A stretch of DNA of 64,000 bases from Candolleomyces eurysporus (lineage: Eukaryota > Basidiomycota > Agaricomycetes > Agaricales > Psathyrellaceae). Position 1 is the first letter of the stretch, and each line of letters begins with the position of its first letter. Below are positions 49,649 through 61,618 of this stretch, one piece after another. Under the pieces are notes generated by a model. The model did not search any database and was not told the DNA's origin. It was given only the letters and a program-made list of their open reading frames with translations. Both the position numbers and the translations under genes were made by a program. The DNA lies in the NCBI GenBank assembly GCA_027579435.1, contig JANBPK010001039.1, forward strand, positions 1 through 64,000, written 5' to 3'.

Positions 49649-51281
49649 ATGACAGAACAATCAACGGCTAATAGACAAACCACCTTCCCTCCTGAAGTCT
49701 TACGATTGTTTTGTAATGAAACGCAACAAGGAGACCTGCTCTCGGTAGCATTGGCCTCGCGCGTTTTCGTCGAACCTGCACTGGACGCCCTTTGGAGAAA
49801 CATTACGTCGTTCGAGCCAATAGTAGCATGCTTTCCATCCGACTTGTGGACTCGACAACGATTCAAGTCGATGACTGTGCTAGTAAGATCGATGTTGGCG
49901 TTCTCTGTTTTTTCGGTTGGATTAATGACTGGTTTATTTATAACAGTCCCTCGCTCGAGTCCTCACGCCAGGGGATGTCCACAGATACAAGACATTCTAC
50001 GCTCACAGAATCCGATCGATTGAAGTCGAAAACCAAGGAGGCTCGAGCATATTCTGTCCAAGGACCTTTCAGGCCCTGCATTCGGTGATGGGATCGGAGG
50101 ATGGCGCGTTCTCCCCGCTGCTAAGAGAGCTAGCATGGTTGCCAAGTACCGCCTCGTATTATTTGGGAGACCGTCTCTTTGGCGAAATATTTCCTTGGTT
50201 CACCCTTTTCTTGGGACGTGATGTAGAGTGCCTCTTCCTCTGTGTGGATCCAAGGGACCCAATCCAACTATCTTCGGCCTGGTCCGCGTCCCATCGCCTC
50301 CCAAACCTCAGGAGCTTGACCATCACACGGTTGCGTGGATTTCGGGTACCTTTCACCCCAATTGTTGCTACCTCGGCAGATGAATACTTGATGTCCCATC
50401 AATGGAACCAACTTGAAGTTCTTGACATCGATGTAGTCTCAGAAGCTGTCATCCCGCACCTTGCATCCCTTCCCCATCTTCAAGCACTCTCCCTCTTATA
50501 TGACCATACCACTCCTCTACATGGACGACATCCATCGTCTTCGCTGAGCAGCTCTTCAACGAACGAAGTTTTCCCCTCTCTCAAAGATCTCAGCATTTGC
50601 TCGGATAGATTCTCCAGTATTTCGGCATTTCTCCAATACCTTCCTACCGCAAGCTCGCTACGTTCTCTCTGCTGCGAGGCGAGAGTTGGAGCTTCGCTTG
50701 CGGAAACCGAAGAATTGCTCAAGGAAATCGTTATTCGTTGCAGTGCCTCTACGCTCGGTGGTCTGAATATCTCGGACAACTCAGAGCGCACGAATGTCGA
50801 CATCCTGCCCACGGACCGCTTAGACGTTTCCCTGTTATTCAAGTTCAAGAACCTCACGTTTTTGTTTACGTCCCTTACTCAAGAGTTTTGGTTGACTCCA
50901 GAAGAGGCGAAGAAGATACCTGAAGCGTGGCCGAACCTCACAGACCTTCGTTTAGACAAGGCCAACAAGAGACAACCTCGGATCGACCACACGGACCTCG
51001 CTCACATCATCTATAAATGTCAATCCCTTCGGTCGCTCGAGCTACCGTTCGACGCTACCAAGATACAGGGAGCTGAACGTAATCTTCAAGCCCTTGCCAT
51101 CAATGGGACTGGGAGGACGAAAGAGGAACCTTGTTTGCAAGAATTCTGCGCTGGAAGCTCACCCATTTTGGCTCCTTCTCGTGTAATCCAGTTCTTCACT
51201 GTCCACTGTCCGAAGTTGTATAATCTGTCTGGGGATGGAGAGTGGATGTTTGTTGGTGAACATTTTGACTTTGAGACGTAG
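49649..51281 (+). CDS. F-box protein 1 of a tandem pair
   Basis: Two exons, 49649-49882 and 49947-51281, phase 0, 522 aa. The N-terminal F-box motif starts at FPPEVLRLFC and runs through DLLSVALASRVFVEPALDALWRNI, as in agaricomycete F-box proteins, which recruit substrates to SCF ubiquitin ligases through Skp1. The rest holds leucine-rich stretches without a strict repeat (LPNLRSLTITRL, WNQLEVLDIDVVSE, LPHLQALSLLYDH, FPSLKDLSICSDRF, CQSLRSLELPFDATKI), probably a degenerate LRR arc for binding a target. It ends FTVHCPKLYNL. The start at 49649 aligns with the start of copy 2. An earlier in-frame ATG at 49610 is possible, but its codons are not shared with copy 2. A 3'UTR intron follows. Confidence 0.88.
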
Positions 51282-51291
51282 AGTAAACAAG

Positions 51292-51349
51292 GTGCGTTTT
51301 TCTCCGAAATTTGGTTGATGGGAAGGTATTCTAATGAGCTTTTTCTTAG
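51292..51349 (+). other. Putative 3'UTR intron of F-box gene 1
   Basis: 58 nt bounded by GTGCGT and TTCTTAG, starting 10 bp after the stop. The second F-box gene has an equivalent intron at the same place. Confidence 0.55.
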
Positions 51350-51785
51350 GTCTATACCCATGCATTCAACTAAACTAGCTGCTCTGACATAGTTATTTTG
51401 TGCCCCGCGTTATGAAGGGATCTTAAATGGATGTTGACGTTCTTATCCGTATTAACCGTTGCAATGTAGTAGATTTTAAACGACTGGTACGGCTCATCCG
51501 GAAGCACCAGCTTTTCCTACCCAATTTTTCTTGCTTCGCCAGGTTTTATAGCTCAGCAGCTTGTTCATAGATGTCACATCTGCGACACAGACGGACAAAT
51601 GGTAAACTTCCCCGTTTGATGATCTCCCTGCGCTCATGGACCAGTCGCTCTGTATTACCTATCGGGAAAGTCTCCTGCAATGGAAAGAGTGCGACATCTT
51701 GTTTTTCCAATTATCATGTTGCGTCTACTATTGAGCCGTTTGCGAACAAGAGCCTACCAAGTGTCTTTTTCAAGGCCGCTGGTGG
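51350..51785. other. Spacer between the tandem F-box genes
   Basis: About 436 bp with no gene; contains the rest of the copy 1 3' UTR and upstream sequence of copy 2. Confidence 0.5.
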
Positions 51786-51818
51786 CGTTGTTTGGACAGA
51801 ACGTCGGATCCAAACAAA
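51786..51818. promoter_or_regulatory. Inverted repeat upstream of F-box gene 2
   Basis: CGTTGTTTGGA, a 12 nt spacer, then TCCAAACAAA: nine arm positions pair, then a mismatch. It is the counterpart of the repeat before copy 1; GGATCCAAACAA is identical in both. About 125 bp before the start codon. Confidence 0.6.
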
Positions 51819-51941
51819 CTGAACGCGCTCGAGCACGACCCCCTCTCTTCCACCACCCTGTGTCGACAGTACTTGTGGATAACGAGGAAAGCGTATGCAA
51901 CGCAATCTCTTTCCCATACTGACATCCATCTTTCTCGTAGA

Positions 51942-53556
51942 ATGACGGAACGCTTCACGGCAACTGGACAGAGCGTCCTTCCTCCTGAAGTTTTGCAACT
52001 GTTTTGTAGTAACCTGCAACGAGGAGATCTGCTGTCGGTGGCTTTGACATCGCGCGCCTTCGTCGAACCTGCGCTCGACACATTATGGAGAAATATCACA
52101 ACCTTGGAGCCTATAATAGCGTGTCTTCCACCTGACTTGTGGGACCGACGAAAGTCAAAGTCGATGAATGTGCTGGTATGATCAATCTTGACGCTCATTG
52201 TTTTGTCATTTGCTAACTAGCAACTGGCCATGGCAGTCGCTCGCTCGGGTGCTCACTCCAGTGGATGTCCAGAGATACAAGACACGTTATGCTCACAGAA
52301 TACGTTCGCTCAATCTCGGCGCTCAAGAGATATCGAATATATTCTGTTCAAAGAGTTTTCAGGCCCTTCGTCTCGCGATGGGGCCGGAGGATGGCGCGTT
52401 CTCCCCACTTCTAAGGGAGCTAACTTGGTTACCAGATCATGTCGTTCAAGATTTGGGAGACCATGTCTTTGGTGAAATCTTCCCTTGGTTCACCCTTTTC
52501 CTGGGACAGAATGTGAAGAAGCTTCACCTCAAACTGGATCCAAAGGACTTGATTCAGGTATCATCGGCCTGCTCTGCATTACATCGCCTTCCAAACATCA
52601 AGAGCTTGGCTATCACACGTCTGAAACATTTGGCACCACCACTTCTTCCCTTTACCCAGGTCGATGATTTCCTGATGCTTTGTCCATGGAATCAACTCCA
52701 CTACCTCAAAATCGATGCAATCTCAGAACCTGTCATTCCCCACCTCGCAACTCTTCCTCATCTTAGAAAATTGTCGCTCTCCTATGAGCACATCATACCC
52801 CCAGATCCACCGCATTGTACATTGAAGAGGCCCTCGACCGACAACAATTTTCCTTCTCTTGAAAGCCTCCTCATTGTTTCGGACAGAATTTCCAGTACCT
52901 CGGCATTCCTTCGGTATCTTCCTCCCGCAAGCCGGCTTCAATACTTCCATTGTGAGGCAAGAGAGAGATCGTTGGGTCCAGAGAGCGAGGACCTGCTCAA
53001 AGGCATCGTTTTTCATTGCAATCCTGATACGCTTCAAGAGCTGCATATATGGGACAACTCGACGTTCGGAGACGGGGACCCACCCACGGATCGACTAGAT
53101 ATTTCCTGCTTATGGAAGTTCAAGAACCTCAAGCATATACTAGCAGCGCTTACTCAAGGGTTCTGGTTGACGCCACAAGAAGTGAGGAAGCTACCTGAAG
53201 CCTGGCCTCACCTCGAGTCGTTTTTCCTCGACATGGACAGCAGCAGAGTCCCTCGATTCGACCATAAGGACTTGGTCCACCTTATCTATCAATGCCAGTC
53301 CCTTCATTCGCTCGCTATACCTTTCGATGCCACCAAGATACGAGGAGCCGAACGACACCTTGCCGTTGGAAATGGTACTAGAACTGCCCGTTTGGAACTC
53401 TTTTATGTTGGGTCCTCACCCATTTCGACTCCTTCTCGTGTCGTCCAGTTCTTTACGGTTCATTGTCCAAGGCTGAGACAGGTGGATTGGTATGGGCCAA
53501 ACGAGGAGCATGGCGCCCATTGGAAGGTCGTTAATGAACATTTCCAGGAAACTTAA
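51942..53556 (+). CDS. F-box protein 2 of a tandem pair
   Basis: Two exons, 51942-52175 and 52237-53556, 517 aa. Exon 1 is 234 nt, exactly as in copy 1, and the intron sits at the same codon. The F-box reads LPPEVLQLFC...DLLSVALTSRAFVEPALDTLWRNI. The same order of leucine-rich stretches follows (LPNIKSLAITRL, WNQLHYLKIDAISE, LPHLRKLSLSYEH, FPSLESLLIVSDR, CQSLHSLAIPFDATKI) and the end FTVHCPRLRQV. It is clearly a tandem duplicate of F-box gene 1 that has diverged throughout, most in the surface-like parts between the leucine-rich strands. Likely role: substrate receptor of an SCF ligase; the target is unknown. Confidence 0.88.
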
Positions 53557-53560
53557 CAGG

Positions 53561-53622
53561 GTGCGTTTCCTTCTGCCGAACCTTGGCCAATGAACTGAGT
53601 GTACTCATTAGTTTCGTCTTAG
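53561..53622 (+). other. Putative 3'UTR intron of F-box gene 2
   Basis: 62 nt bounded by GTGCGT and GTCTTAG, starting 4 bp after the stop. The same donor and similar acceptor as the intron after copy 1 show that the duplication included the 3' UTR. Confidence 0.55.
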
Positions 53623-53959
53623 TCTGGCCATACCATGTATACCACACTGTTACGCAGAACTACGCAGCTGCGGTGAAAGTTTCTTGCATTTTGTATTGAT
53701 TAGAAAGGATAGTGAAAGGATGACGAGTAAGTGAGTGCCACATGCCTAAGGTAAGGAAACTACAGACTATGTAAGGTATAAGATCTCTTACGAGGAGCGT
53801 GGAGAGCGAGCTAGAGTAGCAAAATGAAAGATATCTACCTAAATTCATACTACATACACTAATTCAAATTAGGAAACGTGAATAAAGCTAACGCAAATGC
53901 AAGCCAGGCGGTTTAAACACCTGGGCGACGGAATTCATACAAAACGAACACAACGAGCT
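53623..53959. other. Convergent 3' flank, F-box gene 2 / Zn2Cys6 factor
   Basis: 337 bp between two converging stop codons; AT-rich, no gene seen. Confidence 0.5.
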
Positions 53960-56900
53960 TCAGAACCCGAGCTGCTCAAGAAACCCCTGCCACGTCCCGT
54001 CCAGGATAATCGACCCACCAGGCTCAAACCCCGACACGAACCCACCTCCACCTCCGCCAGTGCTTAATCCGCTCAGACCACTGCTGTTACCCATGCTAGA
54101 AGCTATCCCCGAGGACGACCGCCGGCCTTCGGACATCATCTCATAGTAATGCTGAAATTCTGTCGTAAAGCCTTGCGGAAGTGGCTGTTGCGCTGCGGGG
54201 GGTGGCGGTGGCGGTGGTTGCGGCTGTGAGGATAGCGAATACGTCGGGTGAGAGTACGTGTTTGGCCGATGGGACGTCGACGATGAGAAGGACGACGACC
54301 CGAACGACAGATCCCCCGAATGCGAAGCAAGCCTTTGAGGCGAATTTGACCGACCGTGACGCGCATGCAGATGCGTCGGCGTAGTCTCCGGCGAGCCAGG
54401 TTGCGGGTACGGCGTCGACGACGAACCCATAGACGTAGTCGGATACGTCACGGTGCTTGAGCTATAATCTCTTTGTGGAGGCGTCTGAAGCTGACTCGTC
54501 TGCTGCGTTTGCGGTGGAAAAAAGGATGTAGATGTAGACATGGACATAGGCGATGAGGACGACGGTGATGAGCTGGAACTTGACGAGGCTACCTTCATGC
54601 CAGCGGGGACACGAGGTNGGTCCTCCACTCCCCGTAGGCGTCGTCCTCTCCGAATCCGAGGGTACGTCCGATAGGGACGTGGTCGTCGGAACAGCATTGC
54701 GCGCTGCGAAATCCTTCAAATCCTCGACAATAATCGGGTGCAGCGAGTCTGATGGCGTTCCTGTTCCTCCTGTTCCTTGGGTGGTCGGAATGGACGGTGG
54801 TGGCTCATGAGGGATATCCGAAAGCGTTACGGACGTCGACCGCGATCGGTGTCCAGACATCGCTTTATCATGGGACGACGATGACGACGAGGAAGGGATG
54901 TGGGCAGGTGAAGGGGCTATAGAGCCTTGAGCGTCAGAAAATAGGTGGGTTTTGCCGCTGAGCCGGTCGAGTTCGGTTTGGGTGATTGGGGGTTGGGAGT
55001 ACCCTGCAGCGTGGTGTTGCGCCGGGTCTATGGCTTCGTGGGCTTTTAGGCAGAGGCTGAGGATGGATGGCTAGGCACAAGGAACAGAGGATTATTATTT
55101 GCTGGGTCTAAAGGATGAGAAAAATGCAAACTTACCAAGTGTGTCGCAGCGGGTTTGGACGTCGCAGATGCTGTGTGGAACAGAGAGTACAGAATCTCAA
55201 GTTTCTCTAATGCGGTTGCGGTAAGATGGGAAGAAGGGATTTTTGTGACCAAGAGGCACATAACGATCTGAATGGGGGTCAATAAGCTTCCATCGCGCCA
55301 CTCTTTGTGACTTGAGATGCTTACCGCGGCAGAAAGGGCCTGCGACCAAGGTAAATGGATTCTAGCCAAGATCTGGGGAGCATTCGCCCAAGCAAGTTGG
55401 AGGCCATGAATGAGCCTCCAAGAAGCTCTGTAGATAGCCACCACAGACGGTAGATATCGATGCCGATGTATATCGTTAGGGCTATCATGGAGGGCCTGAG
55501 CAAAATACGCTCGATGTAGATTTAACAATACTGCCAGGAGGCACAGCATATGTCAGCGAGTTACATTCGTCAAGCTCCGGAGCGCACATGCCTGTTTCTT
55601 TGTTCGATAGGACAAGCCACCGGTACAGGTGGATATGTGGAGGTGGAGGCGGATTTTCTTGTTCAACTATCGGTCTCCACCCCATTGGAACGTTAAAATC
55701 ACGGATTTGGCGATCCAGCTGGAGGATGGTCGCATACGCCGGTTGTTTGGGTCCCATCCCGGTGGCCATGGCTGAGTTTAGTAGGGTCGCGAACCGATAG
55801 GACCATGAGTGAACTACAGAATCGCAGAGAGCGGTTAATTTCTTATTCGGAGGTTGGGATGTCCACCTTCACTCACATGGCGTATCCGGCGCTGTCGTAC
55901 CCTCCAACTCTTTCGGGTATTCGCAGTCGATGAACGAAGGAGATATACTTGGGGGTCTTCCAAAGCAGAAACTCTACGAGTAACACATATATGAGTTATA
56001 TTTGTTCAGAGGAGATAAGAGCAAGAAGACGAACCGTCCAAGTATCGAGGGTAAACAACTGCCAGAAGACCCTACTCCTTCTGTCAATATCGTCTTTGGA
56101 GAGAGCCCATCGAGCCCCGTCGAGATCTAGAGGATCAATGTGAGCTGTCGAAAATTCTCTTTACCAGATGCCGGTTGACGCACGGAGGCCAATCTAAGGA
56201 GAACGAAGAAAATAGACCGTGCAATTAGATAAATCGTCCGCAGATAGAGATAAATGGCTGCCACTCACACTAAAAGCGAATCGGACTGCATGTCCAATAT
56301 ACATCCAAGCCGAAGGAGATTCTGAATCAGTAAAGTCCAGGAATTGGGCCATGTGGATCTGCGAATGACACGGATGAGAAAAGGTTGCGGCCAGGGGAAA
56401 GAAAATGAACGAGTAGCACGTACCAAAGTTTGAATCGCAGCCAAAGTGGTCTGGCGAACCGGTGACGCAAACCCAAGCGTCGTCCTGGCGAGTTGATAAT
56501 ATTCTCTTGCCTCTATCGAATAGGTCCCCTTATGAGAATCAAAATGCGATGCGAGAGCGAATATCGAGAACAGCAGGGCGAGAGCGTGATGTGATTGGAA
56601 GTTTTCGTTTCTGCAAGCAAGTCAATTGATTTGGTTGTTGTTGTTGGGGAGCGAGCAAGCAGGGGAAATACGGAAGAATACTCTGGTAAGCGTCACAAAG
56701 TATAAGAGAAGGCCCGAGATACCCACTGCGTACGGTAAATGGTCATCAAGATTTCGTCGAGTAGTTCTTTTCGCGAAACAGGGGTATACCTACCAAGGAA
56801 GACATGAAGATCAGCGTTCAAATCGTCTAGAAGATTGTGCGGCATCGCTTACATGCACTTTCCGTGCTCTAGGTATATTTCGGAGAGCCGTAATGCCTCC

Positions 56901-58052
56901 GATAAAGGCGGCAACATCTTGTACACCTGCTCGCGCAGGTGTGGCTCGGCTCTGGCATCAAGATCCGGAAATGGGGATTCTGAGAGCGGGAGACGAGGTG
57001 GAAGATGCGAAGATTGGGAAATAGTGGCTTCGAATTCTTGCTTCATAGGTGCCTTGAAGACGAAGAGGGAATTTCAAGCTTCAGCATCTTGGGACTGCAA
57101 TCTAGAGAAAGGACTTGACGCACTCGAATCAAGAACTGAACGTGGTTGTCAACGTTGTTATGTATAATTGTCAAGTTGTCAAACCGGGAAGACGCACCTC
57201 CGATCGAGCAGTTTTGCCAATGAATATTGCGGCGCCGTCTTGCCCGATGGTGAGAGTACCTAGAGGTCACGGTTAGCACAGGGAAGTAAGAACAAGAAGC
57301 AGGAAAGCAGTAATAGTACCAAATGCATCTATAGCGTTATCTTCCTCTTCTATCTTAGGGACATTGACCACAGGTTGAGTGCGCGTCGTGGGGCTTGGTT
57401 GCGAGGCAGCATTTGGGGATTTGCTCGAGGACGATGTACTTGGAGATGAGGCTGACTGGGACGTAGGTATTGGAGGAAGACGGAGCGCATCGTTTTTGAG
57501 CAACGGATGTGGGTCATCGGACACCCCCTCCTGCATAGTCCGAAGACCCGCTTCCAAATCCCGTATTCGCCCTTGCAATTGGGATATACGTTCATGAAGT
57601 TCTTCAGTGCCGGAGAGAACCATTCGGTTTCCCTTAATCGAGGTCAAGACGCCTGTTTATGGAGGAAAGAAATAGAAGATTGCGGGTGGGTATAAGTAAG
57701 GATCCATGCGGTACGACTAAAACGGGCTTGCCATTTGGACAGATCTCAGCACAATTCCTCGAGACACACTTCTCGCAAGGAATCTGAAGAGGATAACACG
57801 ATCCTAGGTAAGCAAGACAGTTGATTTCAAAAACAGCGCCCGTATGGCAGTCGGTGGTAGGACCATAATGGTGCTTACATTCTTGTCACAGCGCAATTTA
57901 AGCCGCCTGCATTCTGCACATGACGTCGGACTAGGTCGACCATGACAGTGTTAGTTGGCATGACTAGCTATGGATTGTCGGAGTAATGCAGCGTACGTTC
58001 GCCCTGGCTTCTTCTTGACCTTTGGCTCCTTCCCCTTATCCCGCGCGCGCAT
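53960..58052 (-). CDS. Zn2Cys6 fungal-specific transcription factor
   Basis: Many exons. The first five are clear: 58052-57997, 57930-57879, 57784-57733, 57652-57320 and 57259-57198. A basic KVKKKPGRT precedes CAECRRLKLRC, then DKNIPCEKCVSRNCAEIC: spacing C-2-C-6-C-5-C-2-C-8-C fits a Zn2Cys6 cluster. After a linker comes a coiled coil (TEELHERISQLQGRIRDLEA). The middle homology region includes SEIYLEHGKCMYTPVSRKEL near 56.7-56.9 kb. Later exons run through 55.0-55.8 kb. The tail is Ser/Pro/Gln-rich and ends TWQGFLEQLGF. It binds DNA in the nucleus; target genes are unknown. The intron 57732-57653 starts with GCAAGC (GC-AG). Dropping one base at the N (54618) joins TPTGSGG to PRVPAGMKV. Exact splicing between 57.2 and 54.9 kb was not resolved; an extra upstream exon is possible. 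Confidence 0.85.
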
Positions 58053-59276
58053 CCTCTTCGTGTTTGCCTGGATATTCTGCGAATGGGATGCGGTTGGCGT
58101 CGACTCAGTCGAGGCGAGCTAGTATCGTGTCGTCAAGAGGGAAGGAAGGAGATAAGATTCTAAGTCTTCATTTGTGCGGCGAGGATTAGTATAGTTGTAA
58201 GCGGTTTATTTTGAGGGCCGAGCGTGACTGTTAAAACCCCATTGCCAATGATAGAAACGCGGTCGCGGGCTATGTCAGGGTCCGACGTAAACGCAATATC
58301 CATCAAACGCGTGGCGGATATATCCGTGCGGTGGTTCGAATCCATGCGTTACGAACAGTTTCTGGGAGAGTAGTGTTAGCCTTCTCGATCACAATTCTGA
58401 TAATCGTCGACATTGACTTGTTGGCTTTGATATGGATATGAATAGTATTTAGCAAAGATTCGCCTGTGACAAACATACAAACACGCACATTGGCGTCACC
58501 TAATTAAAGGATCTTCCGAGGTGGTGTGCACTGATCGCCTTGAATTGGTATTAAGCCCTTGATTTTCGGTACAACCTGGAACCAAAGTACTGGACGCTGT
58601 TGAGAATGTTGTTCCGCATGCAGGGCAACACTGAATGAAGGCGGTGCTAGTCCCTCATTTCAGACCCAAGATGACCATGTGGACAAAGTGGACTCCCGCT
58701 TCTACTAGGGTTTGATTGGAATCGCCGCGAGCAACCAAGATGAGGGGGGATTCCCGCGAATATTGGAAAAGAACAATACGATAAACGTCCGTGACATGCG
58801 CCGGAGACAGCCATTCCGGAAAACGACCCCAGGGACGATTCGGGACCTTTTAACTGCACGATTCGTACAACCTGCAGGTTGCAGGTATTTACAAATCTGG
58901 ATACGTTCCAAGGCCTCACCGTCAAATAAATCGACGAGTTGCAGTCGGATCTGGGGCTATATGATTCCGCTTCTCGAGCATGTTCTTCTACACTCACGAT
59001 CATGAGCGAAAAACACATTGCTAGGTAATATACCACTCACGTAAAAGACACCTGAACTTCTGGCTGGGAAAATATTCAGAACTGCTGAACCAAAGAGTTT
59101 CAGAGTGCTTGAATTGTCATCGGAGTACAAAGCCCAGGTAGAACATGGTTGCAGAAGAACAAGATTTCCCTATTCGATCGCAGCTTGGCTTCATAGCCGT
59201 GGGAAAGCGTCCGTCATCCCGCTTTGGTACCCAGCAATGACCGTCTCCAAATCGCCAAATCGCTGTCAACTGCTCA
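58053..59276. other. Divergent intergenic region
   Basis: 1.2 kb between the Zn2Cys6 factor and the 244-aa protein gene. A minus-strand frame at 58160-58345 is close enough to be an upstream exon of the factor but lacks a suitable donor. Opposing frames at 58647-59036 have no recognisable domain. Confidence 0.4.
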
Positions 59277-60070
59277 ATGCTCCCGTGGAGGCTCGCTTCC
59301 AGAGGATTCGGTGGTGCAGGCCGGCTGCAACGAAATGCTCTACTAAAGCCTGTGTTCAAACCACGAAGAACAGCCTACACAAACCCAGCATGGAACCCAT
59401 ACCCTCCTCGAGCACCTGGTCTCGCAGCTAAGCTATTGTACCGGCCTGATGGAAAGCCTCGGGCCAAATGGAAGGGTGCTTTGCTTGGTAAGTCTCTATT
59501 TCTTTGAGCCGAAAGTTAAGCTAAACTGACGAATTTTGGGCTATAGCGGCCTTCATTGCCTTCGAGGCGTCAGCGTTAGTTGCAGTCGCAGACCTCGTGG
59601 AGGAATACGACGAGGCCAACTACGTGCTCTCATTCATCATCTACGCACAGCAAGTCGACGCTAGATATGAGAAACACGACTTTACAAGTCTAAAACCAAC
59701 GCGGGACTACTTCTACGACCTCTGCTGTGCACTCCCAGATGCCCCTCAGAAAATCATCGACGCTTTCTTTGATGCCATCGACGATATTGGGTATGTTGGC
59801 CAGCCAGATGCGGTCAACGAGATCCACGGCCTTATGGCGGACTTTGCCCGCGAATTGCACCAGCTATTGGGTAACATGAAGAAAGAGGAGGTTTTGCAGA
59901 CGGGTGTTTTGACATTGCAAATCATGGACGAGGCGATACAAGGGATTGGCAGGGTGTATGAACGGGTGCACGCTGGCGGTGATGATGGTGAAAAGCTGGT
60001 GTTCTCGTCGATCGTGAAGCCAGCGAGTAAAGAATCGCACAGAGGGAAGGAGTATGAATCTATTGGTTAG
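59277..60070 (+). CDS. Small protein with mitochondrial-type presequence and one membrane segment, family not recognised
   Basis: Two exons, 59277-59487 and 59547-60070, phase-consistent, 244 aa. The first 35 residues (MLPWRLASRG... many Arg, no acids) look like a mitochondrial presequence. A Pro-rich stretch (NPAWNPYPPRAPGLAAKLL) leads into a hydrophobic helix spanning the exon junction (WKGALLG/AAFIAFEASALVAVADLV). The remaining 150 residues are helical and charged, probably soluble. I do not know a named family. The position just upstream of the GNAT gene on the same strand says nothing clear about its job. Confidence 0.65.
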
Positions 60071-60491
60071 ATCCTAGGTGCGTGTTCACCGCTGTCAAAT
60101 GTTACGCGCCGGCTCATACTCTTCCTCTAGATGCGGTTCCTGTACTTACTATTTACACTACCTAATGCTCGGACATCGTTTTTGTTCGGTATCGAATACA
60201 ACACGCTCCTTCAAGTCATGGCATATCATTCATAGCGCTACCACTGCTTGCTTAAGTGCGAAATTCGCTTGGACGGCACTGAAATGTTTGATGTCCATGC
60301 GTTCCTAATGATGCTTTAGCATGCCCTTGGGGATCGTGGCCCGCCGTACCAACAAACCGGCGATCCATAAATATATCAATATTAGCCCTCTGCCTCGACC
60401 CATAGGCAGCCTCCGCCATCACTGTTGGTCACCTTAATCCTTCCTTCAGCATCTATCGCTGGCACCAGGTCTTTTGCTAGTAACGACGAAG
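60071..60491. other. Spacer before the GNAT gene
   Basis: 421 bp with no gene; 3' UTR of the 244-aa protein gene and the GNAT promoter. A TAAATATATCAATA stretch near 60368-60381 could serve as an AT-rich promoter element. Confidence 0.4.
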
Positions 60492-61618
60492 ATGGTACCA
60501 CTAATCACCACTCAACGCGTTGAAAGCCCTCCAGGTGAGCATTCCTGCCCAGCCAGAAACGGGGCTGCTGACGTGGGCTGTGCTTGTAGAAGACGAAATA
60601 CACCAAGCTACTGCCCTTTTCGTTGACTTGATGAAAGAGGGTACGTTCTACCATATCTAATTATGACCCCTCTCCCATCGTTTCCGGTCACTTCGTCGAC
60701 GTGCCACGCTCAACTCCCTCGCCCACTTCCAGACCTGGGCGCTCTAACTCTCGCCGATGGCCCCGAACTCATGCACCTAATGGTGTGCGCGATGCTCCGC
60801 GCAGGGTCAAGGTACGGCGAGTACTACTCCGCTAGGTCCGTCCAGTCCGGAGAGTTGGTTGGGTACACCATGTGGATGCCCCCAGGTGTTGATTTGTTTA
60901 GTACGTGAGTTCCCATGCGGTGAAACTAAGTTCTTTTCATCGTGACTGAATGGAAGTTTATGTTGATGTAGAGACGCCCAGAGGAACCTGGGCCTGACGG
61001 AGTTTATGAGCCGGCTCCCGGATTCGACCAAGGANTTTTTACAAGACCGTTGTAAGTTTTGGTTTCTTTTTTTTTCTCGCTCTAGACGTCTCGTTAACAG
61101 GTCACTTTCGTAGTACTTGACACAGTTCCCGGCAGTTGTCAACGAAGCTCTTGGGAGTCTTACCGTGCGTATACTACTCTGGTATTCCAATGAATTTTGA
61201 GGGTGGTTGATGTATGGAACAATCTCTTGATGCTAGGCTAAAACGGACGCTTGGTGGCTGCACCTCGCCATGGTTCGACCGGACTTTCAGAAGCAGGGAG
61301 TTGCGAAGACTCTTATCAACCTCGTCATCGACAAGGTCCGTCCTGGTTTCACATACGATGTTCTTAACTCATACGCTTCATATTAGGCCAGAATGAAGGG
61401 GCAACGTCTAGCACTTTCAACGACCAGCGACGACAACGTGAGTCTACGGCCGATCGGTGGTCTATATCATCGCATCTAATCCATGCACACCACCATAGGT
61501 CCCGATTTACGCAAAACTGGGGTTCACTCTCAAAGGGACGAAGATGATAAATTCGCCACTGGGGGAGTGGCCTATCCACGTTCTCGAGATGGGGACAGCG
61601 GACCTTGGTTCGTTATGA
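60492..61618 (+). CDS. GNAT-family N-acetyltransferase
   Basis: Eight exons: 60492-60534, 60590-60640, 60733-60904, 60972-61051, 61114-61164, 61237-61335, 61387-61437 and 61499-61618; 221 aa once the N at 61035 is dropped. Blocks typical of fungal GNAT proteins: GELVGYTMWMPPGVDLFST, TDAWWLHLAMVRPDFQKQG (acetyl-CoA site, QKQGVAK fits Q-x-x-G-x-A), KGQRLALSTTSDDN, VPIYAKLGFTLKG and GEWPIHVLEMG. It moves acetyl from acetyl-CoA to an amine; the substrate is unknown, and family members include detoxifying enzymes. Without the N, DSTKDFYKTVYLTQFPAVVN reads through the exon 4-5 junction. With it, the frame breaks. A broken copy of the last exon lies 2.2 kb downstream. Confidence 0.85.

Noticed and set aside
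58160..58345. Minus-strand frame as the first exon of the Zn2Cys6 factor
   Set aside because: No donor joins it in phase to the next exon, and the ATG at 58052 gives a normal basic N-terminus.
58322..58345. GGTTCGAATCCA as a tRNA T-loop
   Set aside because: The T stem pairs for only three bases and no anticodon or D arm is found upstream.
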